Source of the DNA: Firmicutes bacterium AM31-12AC
GTDB taxonomy: Bacteria; Bacillota; Clostridia; Lachnospirales; Lachnospiraceae
DNA: 39,465 nucleotides
Direction: 5' to 3'
Assembly: GCA_003480425.1 (NCBI GenBank)
Contig: QUJA01000026.1
Location: forward strand, 1-39,465
The notes under the pieces were generated by a model, which did no database searches, was not told the DNA's origin, and saw only the letters and a list, made by a program, of their open reading frames with translations. Both the position numbers and the translations under genes were made by a program. Below are positions 9,854 to 15,986 of this stretch, piece by piece. Every line of letters begins with the position of its first letter. Position 1 is the stretch's first letter.

Positions 9854-10572
9854 GCCTCTTCCTCAGCCTTTCCCTCTTCCTCATGACCATAATCGCCATA
9901 TGAGCCATAATATTTTCCATAGTATTTTCCATAATACTTATTCTGTCCCATATCTACTTTATTTAATACTACTCCAAGGATTGGACAGCCTGATTTTTCC
10001 AACTGCTCTTTTACAACTTTTGCAAATTTATGACTGACTGTGTTTGCTGAAATTACAAGCACTGATGCATCGCTCTGTTTTGCTATAATCGCTGCATCAA
10101 TAACGCTTCCCAGCGGCGGTGCATCGATAATTACATAATCATAGGCTTTTCTTGCACTTGTAAGGAGACTTTCAAATCGTTTGCCTCCTAACAGCTCGGC
10201 AGGGTTTGGCGGTACTACACCTGCGAATATCATAACCATGTTTGTATCTTTTACACGATACATAACTTCTCCAAGCTCTGTCTGTCCTGATAAGAAATGT
10301 GACAGTCCTTTCAGTTGTCCGTTTACTTTATGTCGTCCTGCTAATACTGATTTTCTTAAATCAGCATCAATAAACAATACTTTCTTACCTGCCTCGGCAA
10401 GTGAATGTGCCACTGCGATTGTTACTGTACTCTTTCCTTCGTTTGGTGTGCAACTTGTAAACACCAATACTTTATTATCCTCTCCTGAAAACTCAATGTT
10501 GGTACGGAGAGACTTGTATGCTTCATTACTCCGATAATCTTTTTTTATTTCTTTTAATTCTATTTCCTGCAT
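9850..10572 (-). CDS. Bacterial tyrosine kinase CpsD/CapB
   Basis: The 240-residue protein is a BY-kinase of the Gram-positive type, split from its membrane activator. Walker A is TPNEGKST (about 42-49), Walker A' is LFIDADLRKS (66-75) and Walker B is VIIDAPP. The C-terminus carries a tyrosine cluster (NKYYGKYYGKYYGSYGDYG) expected to be autophosphorylated, followed by an acidic tail. It should interact with CpsC (next gene upstream, 16 bp) and be dephosphorylated by the CpsB phosphatase at the head of the operon, tuning chain length and export. The SNEAYKSLRTNI segment near the N-terminus is the usual family lead-in. Confidence 0.95.
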   Translation of the reverse strand: MQEIELKEIKKDYRSNEAYKSLRTNIEFSGEDNKVLVFTSCTPNEGKSTVTIAVAHSLAEAGKKVLFIDADLRKSVLAGRHKVNGQLKGLSHFLSGQTELGEVMYRVKDTNMVMIFAGVVPPNPAELLGGKRFESLLTSARKAYDYVIIDAPPLGSVIDAAIIAKQSDASVLVISANTVSHKFAKVVKEQLEKSGCPILGVVLNKVDMGQNKYYGKYYGKYYGSYGDYGHEEEGKAEEEA

Positions 10573-10588
10573 CTTTATTCCCTCTTTG

Positions 10589-11371
10589 TTATCTGTTCAT
10601 CGTCTTTGTGAACTGACGTGCTGACAATCCTTTCGCTTTTTTATTCTTCTTTGCTCCTTCTGCGATTGGAATAGACGTTAATGTATTCAGTCCCAGATAA
10701 CGTTCTACGTCGTCTGGTGTCTTAATTGTGTCATCCATGATATAGATTAATACAACAACTCCCATTGCCAGGATAATCCCAAGGATTCCACCCATCATTG
10801 TATTCTTCATTGTATTTGGTGAAGATGGTGCACTTGGAAGGTCTGCCTTCTCAACTGTATTAACTGCATCTGCATCCATAATCTCTGTGATCTGTACGCT
10901 GACAGCTTCGCGAACTGCATCTGCAATCTCTTTCGCCTGTTTTGGATCATCGTTTTCTACTTTAATAGTAAGGATTCGTGAGTCTGTTGCAGCTTCAACC
11001 GATATCATCTTCATTAACTCTTCAGGTTTCACATCCAGGTTTAATACTGCGATAACCTGTTCCATCACTGTACGGCTCTTTACCAGCTCTGTGTAGTCCT
11101 TTATTAAATATGAACCAGCCTGTAAATCACTTGTTGTTATACCTGCTGCCCCATCTGATTTGGACAGTACGTATACTTTTGTCTCTGCCGTATACATAGG
11201 CGTAATAAAAAGCTTTGTTCCAATAAATGCCAACAAAGCTACGATAATTCCTGTCAAAATAATGATGTGTGCTTTTTTTAACAAAGCACCGATAACTTCT
11301 GTCAGGTCAATTGTCAATTCGTCATTATCTGACTCTGGATTCATTCTTGTATTTTTTGTGTATTGATTCAT
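10589..11371 (-). CDS. Chain-length determinant/kinase activator CpsC (Wzz family)
   Basis: This 260-residue protein has the Wzz layout: a cytoplasmic N-terminus, a membrane segment near residues 35-57 (AHIIILTGIIVALLAFIGTK), an extracytoplasmic region with SYLIKDYTELVKSRTVMEQVI, and a second membrane segment near 191-212 (MGGILGIILAMGVVVLIYIM). The proline-rich stretch before TM2 (ADLPSAPSSPNTM) is the family's PxxPxxP-like motif. The short cytoplasmic tail would activate CpsD. The start lies two bases after the restored stop codon of cpsB, so the genes are tightly coupled. Confidence 0.94.
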   Translation of the reverse strand: MNQYTKNTRMNPESDNDELTIDLTEVIGALLKKAHIIILTGIIVALLAFIGTKLFITPMYTAETKVYVLSKSDGAAGITTSDLQAGSYLIKDYTELVKSRTVMEQVIAVLNLDVKPEELMKMISVEAATDSRILTIKVENDDPKQAKEIADAVREAVSVQITEIMDADAVNTVEKADLPSAPSSPNTMKNTMMGGILGIILAMGVVVLIYIMDDTIKTPDDVERYLGLNTLTSIPIAEGAKKNKKAKGLSARQFTKTMNR

Positions 11372-11373
11372 AA

Positions 11374-12095
11374 CTACTTTCTCTTTCTCAATAACGTAGC
11401 TACGTTATCGAAGAAAATCCTCCTCATGTATTCTTCTCCATATTTTTTCTTGACGTAATCTGCCGCCTTTTTCATCTTCGGAGCACGTGTCTGTACTCCA
11501 TGTGCGTCGGTTCCTACTCCGAACACCATATCTTCATCCATCAGTTCTTTTACAAACTTCTTGCTCTGCGACCGCCATCGCCAATGATGCTTCCTGCATT
11601 CACCTGAATGCTTGCGCCCATGTCACACAATTCTTCTGCGTATCCAATATCATCTAGCAGACATTGATAACGCTCTGCATGAGCAATAATCACTTGATTT
11701 CCGGTCATCTGAACCTGCTGCACTCCCTGACGTATGTAGTCATAACTATCGGATGGGGAAAATTCCAACAATACAGTGTTTCTTTTATTCATTGTAAGAA
11801 TCTCTCCCCTGTTTATCTTCTCCGGAACATCCTGTCCAAAGAAAACCTCGGTTCCCAGATAAATTCGGAATTTATCACTAATCTTCGCTGCTTCTGCCCG
11901 TACCAGCCTTAACTGTTCGTTAAGTATCTCCGGCCTTTTATGTCCTCTGCGCGGATGATGATGTGGAGTTGCAATGATCAAACGAATACCTTCATTAAAG
12001 GCAATCTGCAGCATCTGTCTTGTCTCTTCCAGATTCTGTGCTCCGTCATCCACACCAGGCAAAATGTGACAGTGCATATCTATGTATCTGTCCAT
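11374..12095 (-). pseudogene. CpsB-type tyrosine phosphatase (PHP family), frameshifted
   Basis: The first 180 residues are a clear manganese-dependent PHP phosphatase: MDRYIDMHCHILPGVDDGAQN (metal-binding HCH and DD), IRLIIATPHHHPRRGH, GTEVFFGQ, VLLEFSP and QVIIAHAERYQCL. The frame then fails near 11570-11582 and stops at 11550, but a second frame continues to a stop at 11374 with SKKFVKELMDEDMVFGVGTDAHGVQTRAPKM, which holds the expected TDAH metal site. One added base near DG restores a protein of about 240 residues, the normal family length. It would dephosphorylate CpsD. The coding sequence is the first of the operon. A sequencing error is the simplest explanation, since both halves look well conserved. 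Confidence 0.88.
11391..11408. repeat. Perfect 18-bp palindrome inside the 3' end of cpsB
   Basis: ATAACGTAGCTACGTTAT reads identically on both strands. It encodes part of the C-terminus of CpsB (DNVATLL) and lies 20 bp upstream of the cpsC start. It may be chance coding sequence or an operator-like site. Confidence 0.6.
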
Positions 12096-12130
12096 TCAAA
12101 AATGACCTCCATCTTTCTCAATTATTTGCT

Positions 12131-12152
12131 AAAAAAGGTCGCAAAAAGACCT
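12131..12152 (-). terminator. Leader terminator/attenuator candidate of the polysaccharide operon
   Basis: On the minus strand, between promoter and cpsB, AGGTC - TTTTTGC - GACCT forms a 5-bp stem followed directly by a six-T run. A transcript from the promoter at 12167-12195 would meet it about 10-30 bases after its start. The stem is short, so efficiency is uncertain. Operons of this type are often controlled by processive antitermination (LoaP/NusG-like), which makes the position suggestive. Confidence 0.5.
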
Positions 12153-12166
12153 ATTACGCTAATACT

Positions 12167-12195
12167 AGTCTATAGGTATTCATGAAATTTGTCAA
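12167..12195 (-). promoter_or_regulatory. Promoter of the polysaccharide operon
   Basis: On the minus strand TTGACA (12190-12195) is followed after 17 bases by TAGACT (12167-12172). This is a perfect -35 and a 4/6 -10, about 70 bases before the cpsB ATG. It is the only good sigma-A promoter I see upstream of the operon. Confidence 0.75.
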
Positions 12196-12525
12196 TAAAT
12201 TCCACTATGATTCTATTTTGCCTTTTTGTATCTGTCGTATCAAATCGGGTAGTGTTATCCAGACAAAACATTTTGATATTAAAATGTCTCTAGAAATAAG
12301 ACAAGCGAAAAGTTTTTCCCTTACGCTTTTTTGTTATATTTTTTGATTATGTTTTTTGCATCTTTTCGTTTTTTCCATCTTACGTATAACTATAACTATA
12401 AATTACAATTATTTGTTTACAAAACATTATAAGTATAAAACTTTGATATACCTATGTCAACGCCCCCCCCCCGAAAAATTTGTTGTTTTTTATTTGTACA
12501 AGAGGTGGGTGGGAGGGGGAAAGGT
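12196..12525. other. Non-coding stretch with C10 tract and G-rich run
   Basis: I see no supported gene here. The region is AT-rich with a possible plus-strand terminator (AAGCG near 12303, CGCTTTTTT near 12326), then a ten-C homopolymer at 12463-12472 and a G-rich run at 12504-12524 (GG, GGG, GGG, GGGGG, GG) that could form a two-tier G-quadruplex. These tracts mark the left edge of the repeat island. Confidence 0.6.
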
Positions 12526-12661
12526 TATTCGCTGTTGCAGATGCTTTTTTTGATGCAGTGGTATCTGCAAGAGTGAGGTATTCGCTGTTGCGGATGCTTT
12601 TTTTGATGCGGCGGTATCTGCAAGAGTGGGATATTCGCTGTTGCGGATGCTTTTTCCCTGC
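12526..12661. repeat. 53-bp tandem repeat array, orientation A
   Basis: Units beginning TATTCGCTGTTGC start at 12526, 12579 and 12632, a constant 53-bp period; the third is partial. Each contains GCAGATGC or GCGGATGC and GGTATCTGCAAGAGTG. A single related copy lies at about 15668-15690, at the edge of the second Rpn-like copy. Confidence 0.85.
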
Positions 12662-12676
12662 CAGTCATGTTAAATT

Positions 12677-12890
12677 GCATCTTCAATTTACTTATTTCAT
12701 AACTTGCAGATACTCACTTCTACAAAATTGCATCTGCAACCTGCTTATTCTATAACTTGAAGATGCTTCCCACTCAAAAAATTTCATCCTCAATTTACTT
12801 ATTTCAAGACTTGTAGATGCTTCTGCTCCAAAAACAGCATCCTCAACTTGCTTATTCCAAGACTTGTAGATGCTTCCCCACAATTCTTAC
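12677..12890. repeat. 53-bp tandem repeat array, orientation B
   Basis: Four units beginning GCATCTTC/GCATCTGC/TCATCCTC/GCATCCTC start at 12677, 12730, 12784 and 12837 (periods 53, 54, 53). Each has a core like CTTGTAGATGCTTC. The unit resembles the reverse complement of the array just to its left (both share GCATCTGCAAC and a poly-A/T block), so the two arrays look head-to-head. Units are too diverged and too uniform in length for a CRISPR, with no repeat/spacer alternation. Confidence 0.75.
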
Positions 12891-12924
12891 TAAACTTTGT
12901 ATTGTGAAACATAAAACTTCTTAC

Positions 12925-12953
12925 TTTACACACCTTAAATTTCGTGATATGGT
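12925..12953 (+). promoter_or_regulatory. Promoter of Rpn-like gene copy 1
   Basis: TTTACA (12925-12930), 17-base spacer, TATGGT (12948-12953). The same TTTACA-17-TATGRT arrangement precedes the other two Rpn-type genes although the spacer bases differ, which supports it. The -10 lies in a perfect hairpin sequence, GTGATA-TGG-TATCAC (12944-12958). Confidence 0.7.
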
Positions 12954-12959
12954 ATCACT

Positions 12960-13050
12960 ACATCTTCAGGGGATTTCTTTTCTCTGAATTTTCTAAGCCG
13001 TAAGGCTCTCATCTCGGGTTTCGATTTCTGAAACATGATCCGATATGAAA
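12960..13050 (+). ncRNA. Conserved structured 5' leader of Rpn-like gene, copy 1
   Basis: Three successive hairpins follow the promoter. P1 (12965-12988): TTCAGGGGA - 6-base loop - TTCTCTGAA, nine pairs including two G-U. P2 (12996-13007): AGCC-GTAA-GGCT with a GNRA loop. P3 (13009-13048): TCAT.TCGG paired with CCGA.ATGA around one mismatch, a 5-base bulge, then GTTTC - 7-base loop - GAAAC. The same three elements occur at 15770-15860 and, on the other strand, at 15376-15461, where P1 differs by compensating base changes. The gene starts 128 bases after P3. Function is unknown; a cis-regulatory RNA is the natural reading. Confidence 0.75.
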
Positions 13051-13176
13051 AGAGATGCTTTTGACAAGTTGATAATCGAGGATTTCTAGATTGTTTTTCA
13101 CTTCTGTGATATTTTTTGTTGTCTCTTTGTCATTGCATTAAGTAACTGAAAACTTTATAATGAAAGGAGACTTTAA

Positions 13177-14025
13177 TTGAAGAAAGGTACAAAAGATACG
13201 ATTCAATGGCATCCGGCTTTTCAGGCATCAATCCAGATTGAATTTGAAGCCGAAGCTGAAAAACTCACCTTTGAGCCGGAGCATTTGCTTTCCAAAAAGC
13301 CTATGCAAATGGATGAATTGATCATCAAGGTTGCTGAAAACGAAGCGATTCACAAAAATATTGGCAGGATTTTTAGACAATACAATATCATCGAATACAA
13401 AAGTCCTAATGATAACCTAACAATCAATGACTTTTACAAAGTGTACGGATACTGCTGTTTTTATCAGTCAGACACAGATAAAATTTGCAAGATTCCACCG
13501 GAAGAATTAACTATTACTTTCATATGTAATCATTTCCCAAGAAAAATGGTTCAACATTTGAAGGAATTTCGTAGACTGGATATTAGTCATGTGGAGGCTG
13601 GAATCTATTATATTACCGGGGATGCTTTTCCGATACAGCTTTTGGTGACAAGGGAATTAGATCCGAAAGAAAATCTCTGGTTGCAGAGTTTGCGCAATAA
13701 CATGTCTAAGCCTGAGGAAATCAAAACACTTCTCCGGGAATATGAGACAAAAAAATCATCGAAATTATATCAAGCTGCAATGGAAGTTATTACCCGGGCG
13801 AACTGGGATGCAGTAAAGGAGGTTAAAGAAACTATGTGCGAAGCATTGAAAGAATTAATGGCAGAAGAATTTCAAGAACAGGAAGCTCTGGTGACGAAGC
13901 GAGTGACGGAACAAGTGACCGAAGAATTTATCAGAACTTTATCTAAGTCGATCACTGATGTTGATAAACTTGCTGAACTTTTGAATTTACCTGTGGAACA
14001 GATTAATAAAGTATTGGATAAGTGA
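13177..14025 (+). CDS. Rpn-like PD-(D/E)XK nuclease-family protein, copy 1
   Basis: This 282-residue protein belongs to a Lachnospiraceae family that I assign to the PD-(D/E)XK/Rpn group by motif: Asp in PMQMDELIIK (about D46) and the E-x-K pair in NIIEYKSPND (E73, K75), followed by FYKVYGYCCFYQ. A helical C-terminal part ends in ITDVDKLAELLNLPVEQINKVLDK, a short motif common at Rpn C-termini. The TTG start is preceded by AAAGGAG at 8 bases; a six-codon ATG mini-ORF (13160-13180) overlaps it. A strong internal ribosome binding site near the 3' end would yield a separate C-terminal protein. Rpn proteins are known as toxic, phage-defence nucleases; the role here is inferred. Some databases label this family with unrelated names. 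Confidence 0.75.
   Translation: MKKGTKDTIQWHPAFQASIQIEFEAEAEKLTFEPEHLLSKKPMQMDELIIKVAENEAIHKNIGRIFRQYNIIEYKSPNDNLTINDFYKVYGYCCFYQSDTDKICKIPPEELTITFICNHFPRKMVQHLKEFRRLDISHVEAGIYYITGDAFPIQLLVTRELDPKENLWLQSLRNNMSKPEEIKTLLREYETKKSSKLYQAAMEVITRANWDAVKEVKETMCEALKELMAEEFQEQEALVTKRVTEQVTEEFIRTLSKSITDVDKLAELLNLPVEQINKVLDK
13834..14025 (+). CDS. Candidate internally started C-terminal protein (RpnS-like), copy 1
   Basis: Inside the Rpn-like gene, AAAGGAGG (13815-13822) stands 11 bases before an in-frame ATG at 13834, opening a 63-residue product starting MCEALKELMAEEF and ending with the parent protein. Rpn families are reported to encode a short C-terminal protein (RpnS) within the full-length gene that blocks its toxicity. 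The site is identical in copy 2. The product carries a four-residue repeat, VTEQVTEE, where copy 2 has only VTEE. The spacing is slightly long, so expression is a prediction. Confidence 0.5.
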   Translation: MCEALKELMAEEFQEQEALVTKRVTEQVTEEFIRTLSKSITDVDKLAELLNLPVEQINKVLDK

Positions 14026-14058
14026 TGTGGTTTAGCCAAAGCTCGACGAAACTGCACT

Positions 14059-14144
14059 AAATACCAAGCGACTATGCTCTCTTGCTCAGCTTCGTCGGGC
14101 AAGCCCGATTTCAATTCGCCAGATTGCATAGTCGCTTGGTATTT
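14059..14144. terminator. Long palindrome, bidirectional terminator between convergent Rpn genes
   Basis: AAATACCAAGCGACTATGC (14059-14077) and its exact reverse complement (14126-14144) flank a 48-base interior with its own CGGGC-AA-GCCCG hairpin. It is followed by TTTTT on the plus strand. It sits between the stop of copy 1 (14025) and the stop of the opposing Rpn gene (14176). The interior is present in the opposite orientation at copy 2. Confidence 0.75.
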
Positions 14145-14175
14145 TTGTGGTGTGTCGTAGATGGATGGAAGAGAT

Positions 14176-14493
14176 TTATTTCTTTCCTAACGATTTTAGG
14201 ATTTCTTCATTTTGCCGTTTCAATTCTTCCATCATGGCTTTTATCTCTTTATTTTCATTTTTTATACTTTCATTCTCGCTTTTTATACTTTCATTCTCGT
14301 TTTTTATGCTTTCATTCGCAAGTGTCAAATTTTCATTTTCAAATGCCAAATTTTCATTCGCAAGTCCCAATTTTTCGTTCTCAAACGCCAAATTTTCATT
14401 CTGAGTTCTTAAATTATCAGCTTGTTTCTGCATCTCATCAATCATCAATTCTACTGTATTGCGATCTAGTTCTAATAATTCTTTTGAAAACAT
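14176..14493 (-). CDS. Candidate internally started coiled-coil protein (RpnS-like)
   Basis: Within the Rpn gene, AAGAGGTG (14500-14507, minus strand) lies 8 bases before an in-frame ATG at 14493. The product is 105 residues: MFSKELLELDRNTVELMIDE followed by the heptad coiled coil and SLGKK. Spacing and strength are as good as for normal starts here. In characterised Rpn systems such C-terminal products dimerise with and inhibit the full-length nuclease, and their repeats vary between strains. Expression is not proven. Confidence 0.55.
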   Translation of the reverse strand: MFSKELLELDRNTVELMIDEMQKQADNLRTQNENLAFENEKLGLANENLAFENENLTLANESIKNENESIKSENESIKNENKEIKAMMEELKRQNEEILKSLGKK

Positions 14494-15345
14494 TCCCATC
14501 ACCTCTTCTATGTTGAGGCAAATGTCATACACTTGATTGTAAAGTGCTTTGAAATCGGGATATTGCTCTAATATCTGCACAATATCTTCCGGAGCATCCA
14601 TACTCAGAAATGCTAGCCATGCCTCAAGACGATTGTCTAGTTTTATTATCTTGTCATTATTGTGCTTAATTTTATTGAAGTTGTCAAGCGTTACGAAGAG
14701 ATATTTTTGTAGAAGATTCATCTTTGCCCCTGTATCGGATTCTTGCTTAAAGCGATGCATATATACGTCTTTGAATTTTTTTAATTCTTGTGGGCTTTGC
14801 TGAAATAGAACAATGGTGTAGACATCTTTTATATCTTTATATGACATTTTTGTATGAGAATCAAGTTTCTTTTCTGCCTTCTGTTTTACACGCTTATATT
14901 GTCGTAACAACAAATCGGCTGAATAGCAGGCACTTCGTTCTCCTGGAAACATATATCCTATTTTTTGAATTTCTAAGTTTACAATACTTCCATCTTCTAA
15001 TTCAACGACAATGTCCATGATTAATAAAGTTGACTCATCCGCAAGTCTTGTCCCATCATTTGGTAACACTTCCAATATTTTTACTTTTTGATTTAAAAGT
15101 AATGATAAAAATTCATTTACCCGCTCACGATATATTTCCGGATTTAGAATTTCTTTACTTATAAAATCATACATCATCTTCACCCCACGTGCACCGGTAC
15201 AGAAATTGATAAAATCTTGTCTTGCTTCTTCTTTCCAACTATAGAAAATTGATTTTAGTTTTGGTTTTTCCTCTATCTCGGCCATTAGTTGTTCTTTCGT
15301 CCGAATCATAGGGAAATACTGTTGCAGTTTGTTTGTCATAGGCAT
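14176..15345 (-). CDS. Rpn family PD-(D/E)XK nuclease/putative transposase
   Basis: This protein of up to 389 residues has the Rpn/PD-(D/E)XK transposase-like core: Asp in LLIMDIVVELEDGS (about D111) and E-x-Q in IVNLEIQKIGY (E125, Q127), then the helix RSACYSADLLLRQYKRVKQ. The C-terminal third is a coiled coil of N/E-rich heptads (NENLAFENEKLG to ESIKNENKEIK) encoded by 21-bp repeats. The ribosome site GGAGG is 3 bases before the first ATG but 9 before the second (15339), so MTNKLQQYF is the likelier start. It faces away from copy 2 and shares its promoter and leader design. An internal ribosome site at 14502-14507 would give a C-terminal 105-residue protein. Likely a phage-defence or DNA-mobility nuclease; the role is inferred from the family. 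Confidence 0.85.
   Translation of the reverse strand: MPMTNKLQQYFPMIRTKEQLMAEIEEKPKLKSIFYSWKEEARQDFINFCTGARGVKMMYDFISKEILNPEIYRERVNEFLSLLLNQKVKILEVLPNDGTRLADESTLLIMDIVVELEDGSIVNLEIQKIGYMFPGERSACYSADLLLRQYKRVKQKAEKKLDSHTKMSYKDIKDVYTIVLFQQSPQELKKFKDVYMHRFKQESDTGAKMNLLQKYLFVTLDNFNKIKHNNDKIIKLDNRLEAWLAFLSMDAPEDIVQILEQYPDFKALYNQVYDICLNIEEVMGMFSKELLELDRNTVELMIDEMQKQADNLRTQNENLAFENEKLGLANENLAFENENLTLANESIKNENESIKSENESIKNENKEIKAMMEELKRQNEEILKSLGKK
14250..14405. repeat. 21-bp (heptad) repeats encoding the Rpn coiled coil
   Basis: On the minus strand successive 21-base units encode LAFENEK/LGLANEN/LAFENEN/LTLANES and SIKNENE/SIKSENE/SIKNENK. The DNA repeats (for example TTTTATACTTTCATTCTCG on the plus strand) are close enough for slippage, so length probably varies among strains. 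Confidence 0.85.
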
Positions 15346-15375
15346 TTTCCTCCATTTTGAATATTTTGTTGTTTT

Positions 15376-15461
15376 TCATATCGGATTATGTTTCAGAAAT
15401 TGAAACCCGAGATGAGAGCCTAACGGCTATAGATGTATTCGGAGAAAAGAAGTTCTCCGAA
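15376..15461 (-). ncRNA. Conserved structured 5' leader of the minus-strand Rpn gene
   Basis: The same three hairpins as in the other leaders, on the opposite strand. P1 (15438-15461) is TTCGGAGAA - CTTCTT - TTCTCCGAA, nine Watson-Crick pairs; compared with the plus-strand copies, A-U becomes G-C at pair 4 and two G-U become A-U, so structure is kept while sequence changes. P2 (15417-15428) is AGCC-GTTA-GGCT. P3 (15376-15415) is identical to copy 2. P3 ends 30 bases before the coding start, which is much closer than in the other two genes. Confidence 0.75.
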
Positions 15462-15470
15462 GATATGGTT

Positions 15471-15499
15471 ATCATAGCATGAGTTTGGAGTGTTGTAAA
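15471..15499 (-). promoter_or_regulatory. Promoter of the minus-strand Rpn gene
   Basis: On the minus strand TTTACA (15494-15499), a 17-base spacer and TATGAT (15471-15476). The P1 hairpin begins about 10 bases after the -10, as in both plus-strand copies. Confidence 0.72.
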
Positions 15500-15504
15500 G
15501 ATAA

Positions 15505-15648
15505 CGTTACTGTTCACAATAACTGTGACCAGCAACGCATCTCGCCATTTAAAATCGCCTTTGGCGATGGGCGAGATGCCGTTCAAGATAAAGCGTGCAT
15601 CCTCCGTGCCAATCAGCGTAGTGATTGACACGGGAGTGAACAGTAACG
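15505..15648. other. Cloverleaf-like palindromic element between divergent Rpn genes
   Basis: Outer arms CGTTACTGTTCAC (15505-15517) and its exact complement (15636-15648) enclose two further hairpins: GCATCTCGCC/GGCGAGATGC (15537-15579, with ATCGCC-TTT-GGCGAT nested inside) and CCGTG..AATCA/TGATT..CACGG (15604-15633). It is GC-richer than its surroundings and absent from the matching place upstream of copy 1. It resembles a small non-coding mobile element (MITE or REP-type). Confidence 0.7.
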
Positions 15649-15734
15649 CGGCATCTACGATACCAGGATATTCGCTGTCGCAGATGCTTCCCCACAATTC
15701 TTACCAAAGTATTGTGAAACACAAAACTTCTTCC

Positions 15735-15763
15735 TTTACATTACTTGAATTTCGTGATATGGT
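15735..15763 (+). promoter_or_regulatory. Promoter of Rpn-like gene copy 2
   Basis: TTTACA (15735-15740), 17-base spacer and TATGGT (15758-15763), the same design as at copy 1 with a partly different spacer sequence. Confidence 0.7.
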
Positions 15764-15769
15764 ATCACT

Positions 15770-15860
15770 ACATCTTCAGGGGATTTCTTTTCTCTGAATT
15801 TTCTAAGCCGCAAGGCTCTCATCTCGGGTTTCAATTTCTGAAACATAATCCGATATGAAA
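15770..15860 (+). ncRNA. Conserved structured 5' leader of Rpn-like gene, copy 2
   Basis: P1 at 15775-15798, P2 at 15806-15817 (AGCC-GCAA-GGCT, a GNRA loop different from copy 1) and P3 at 15819-15858 (loop and bulge each with one purine change from copy 1). Differences from copy 1 within the hairpins fall in loops or bulges, not in stems. Confidence 0.75.
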
Positions 15861-15986
15861 AGAAGTGCTTTTGACAAGTTGATAATCGAGGATTTCCATA
15901 TTGTTTTTCACTTCTATGATATTTTTTGTTATCTCTTTGTCATTGCATTAAGTAACTGGAAACTTTATAATGAAAGGAGACTTTAA

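Larger units (their letters stand above)
12868..14152. repeat. Segmental duplication, copy 1
   Basis: From AGATGCTTCCCCACAATTCT through the promoter, leader, Rpn-like gene and terminal hairpin, this 1.28-kb block is nearly identical by eye to 15680-16940, in the same orientation. Only the spacer just after the stop codon and the hairpin interior differ strongly. The break point at both copies is the 53-bp repeat, suggesting repeat-mediated duplication. Confidence 0.88.

Noticed and set aside
12356..12883. Short open frames on both strands in the repeat arrays
   Set aside because: They arise from the 53-bp repeats, lack ribosome sites and have repeat-derived, low-complexity translations.
12526..12890. 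Possible CRISPR array from regular 53-bp units
   Set aside because: Units are contiguous tandem repeats with similar sequence over the whole period; there is no constant repeat alternating with unique spacers and no cas gene nearby.
15525..15797. Plus-strand open frame across the palindromic element and leader
   Set aside because: It runs through the hairpin element and a conserved RNA leader with no ribosome site, so it is a chance frame.
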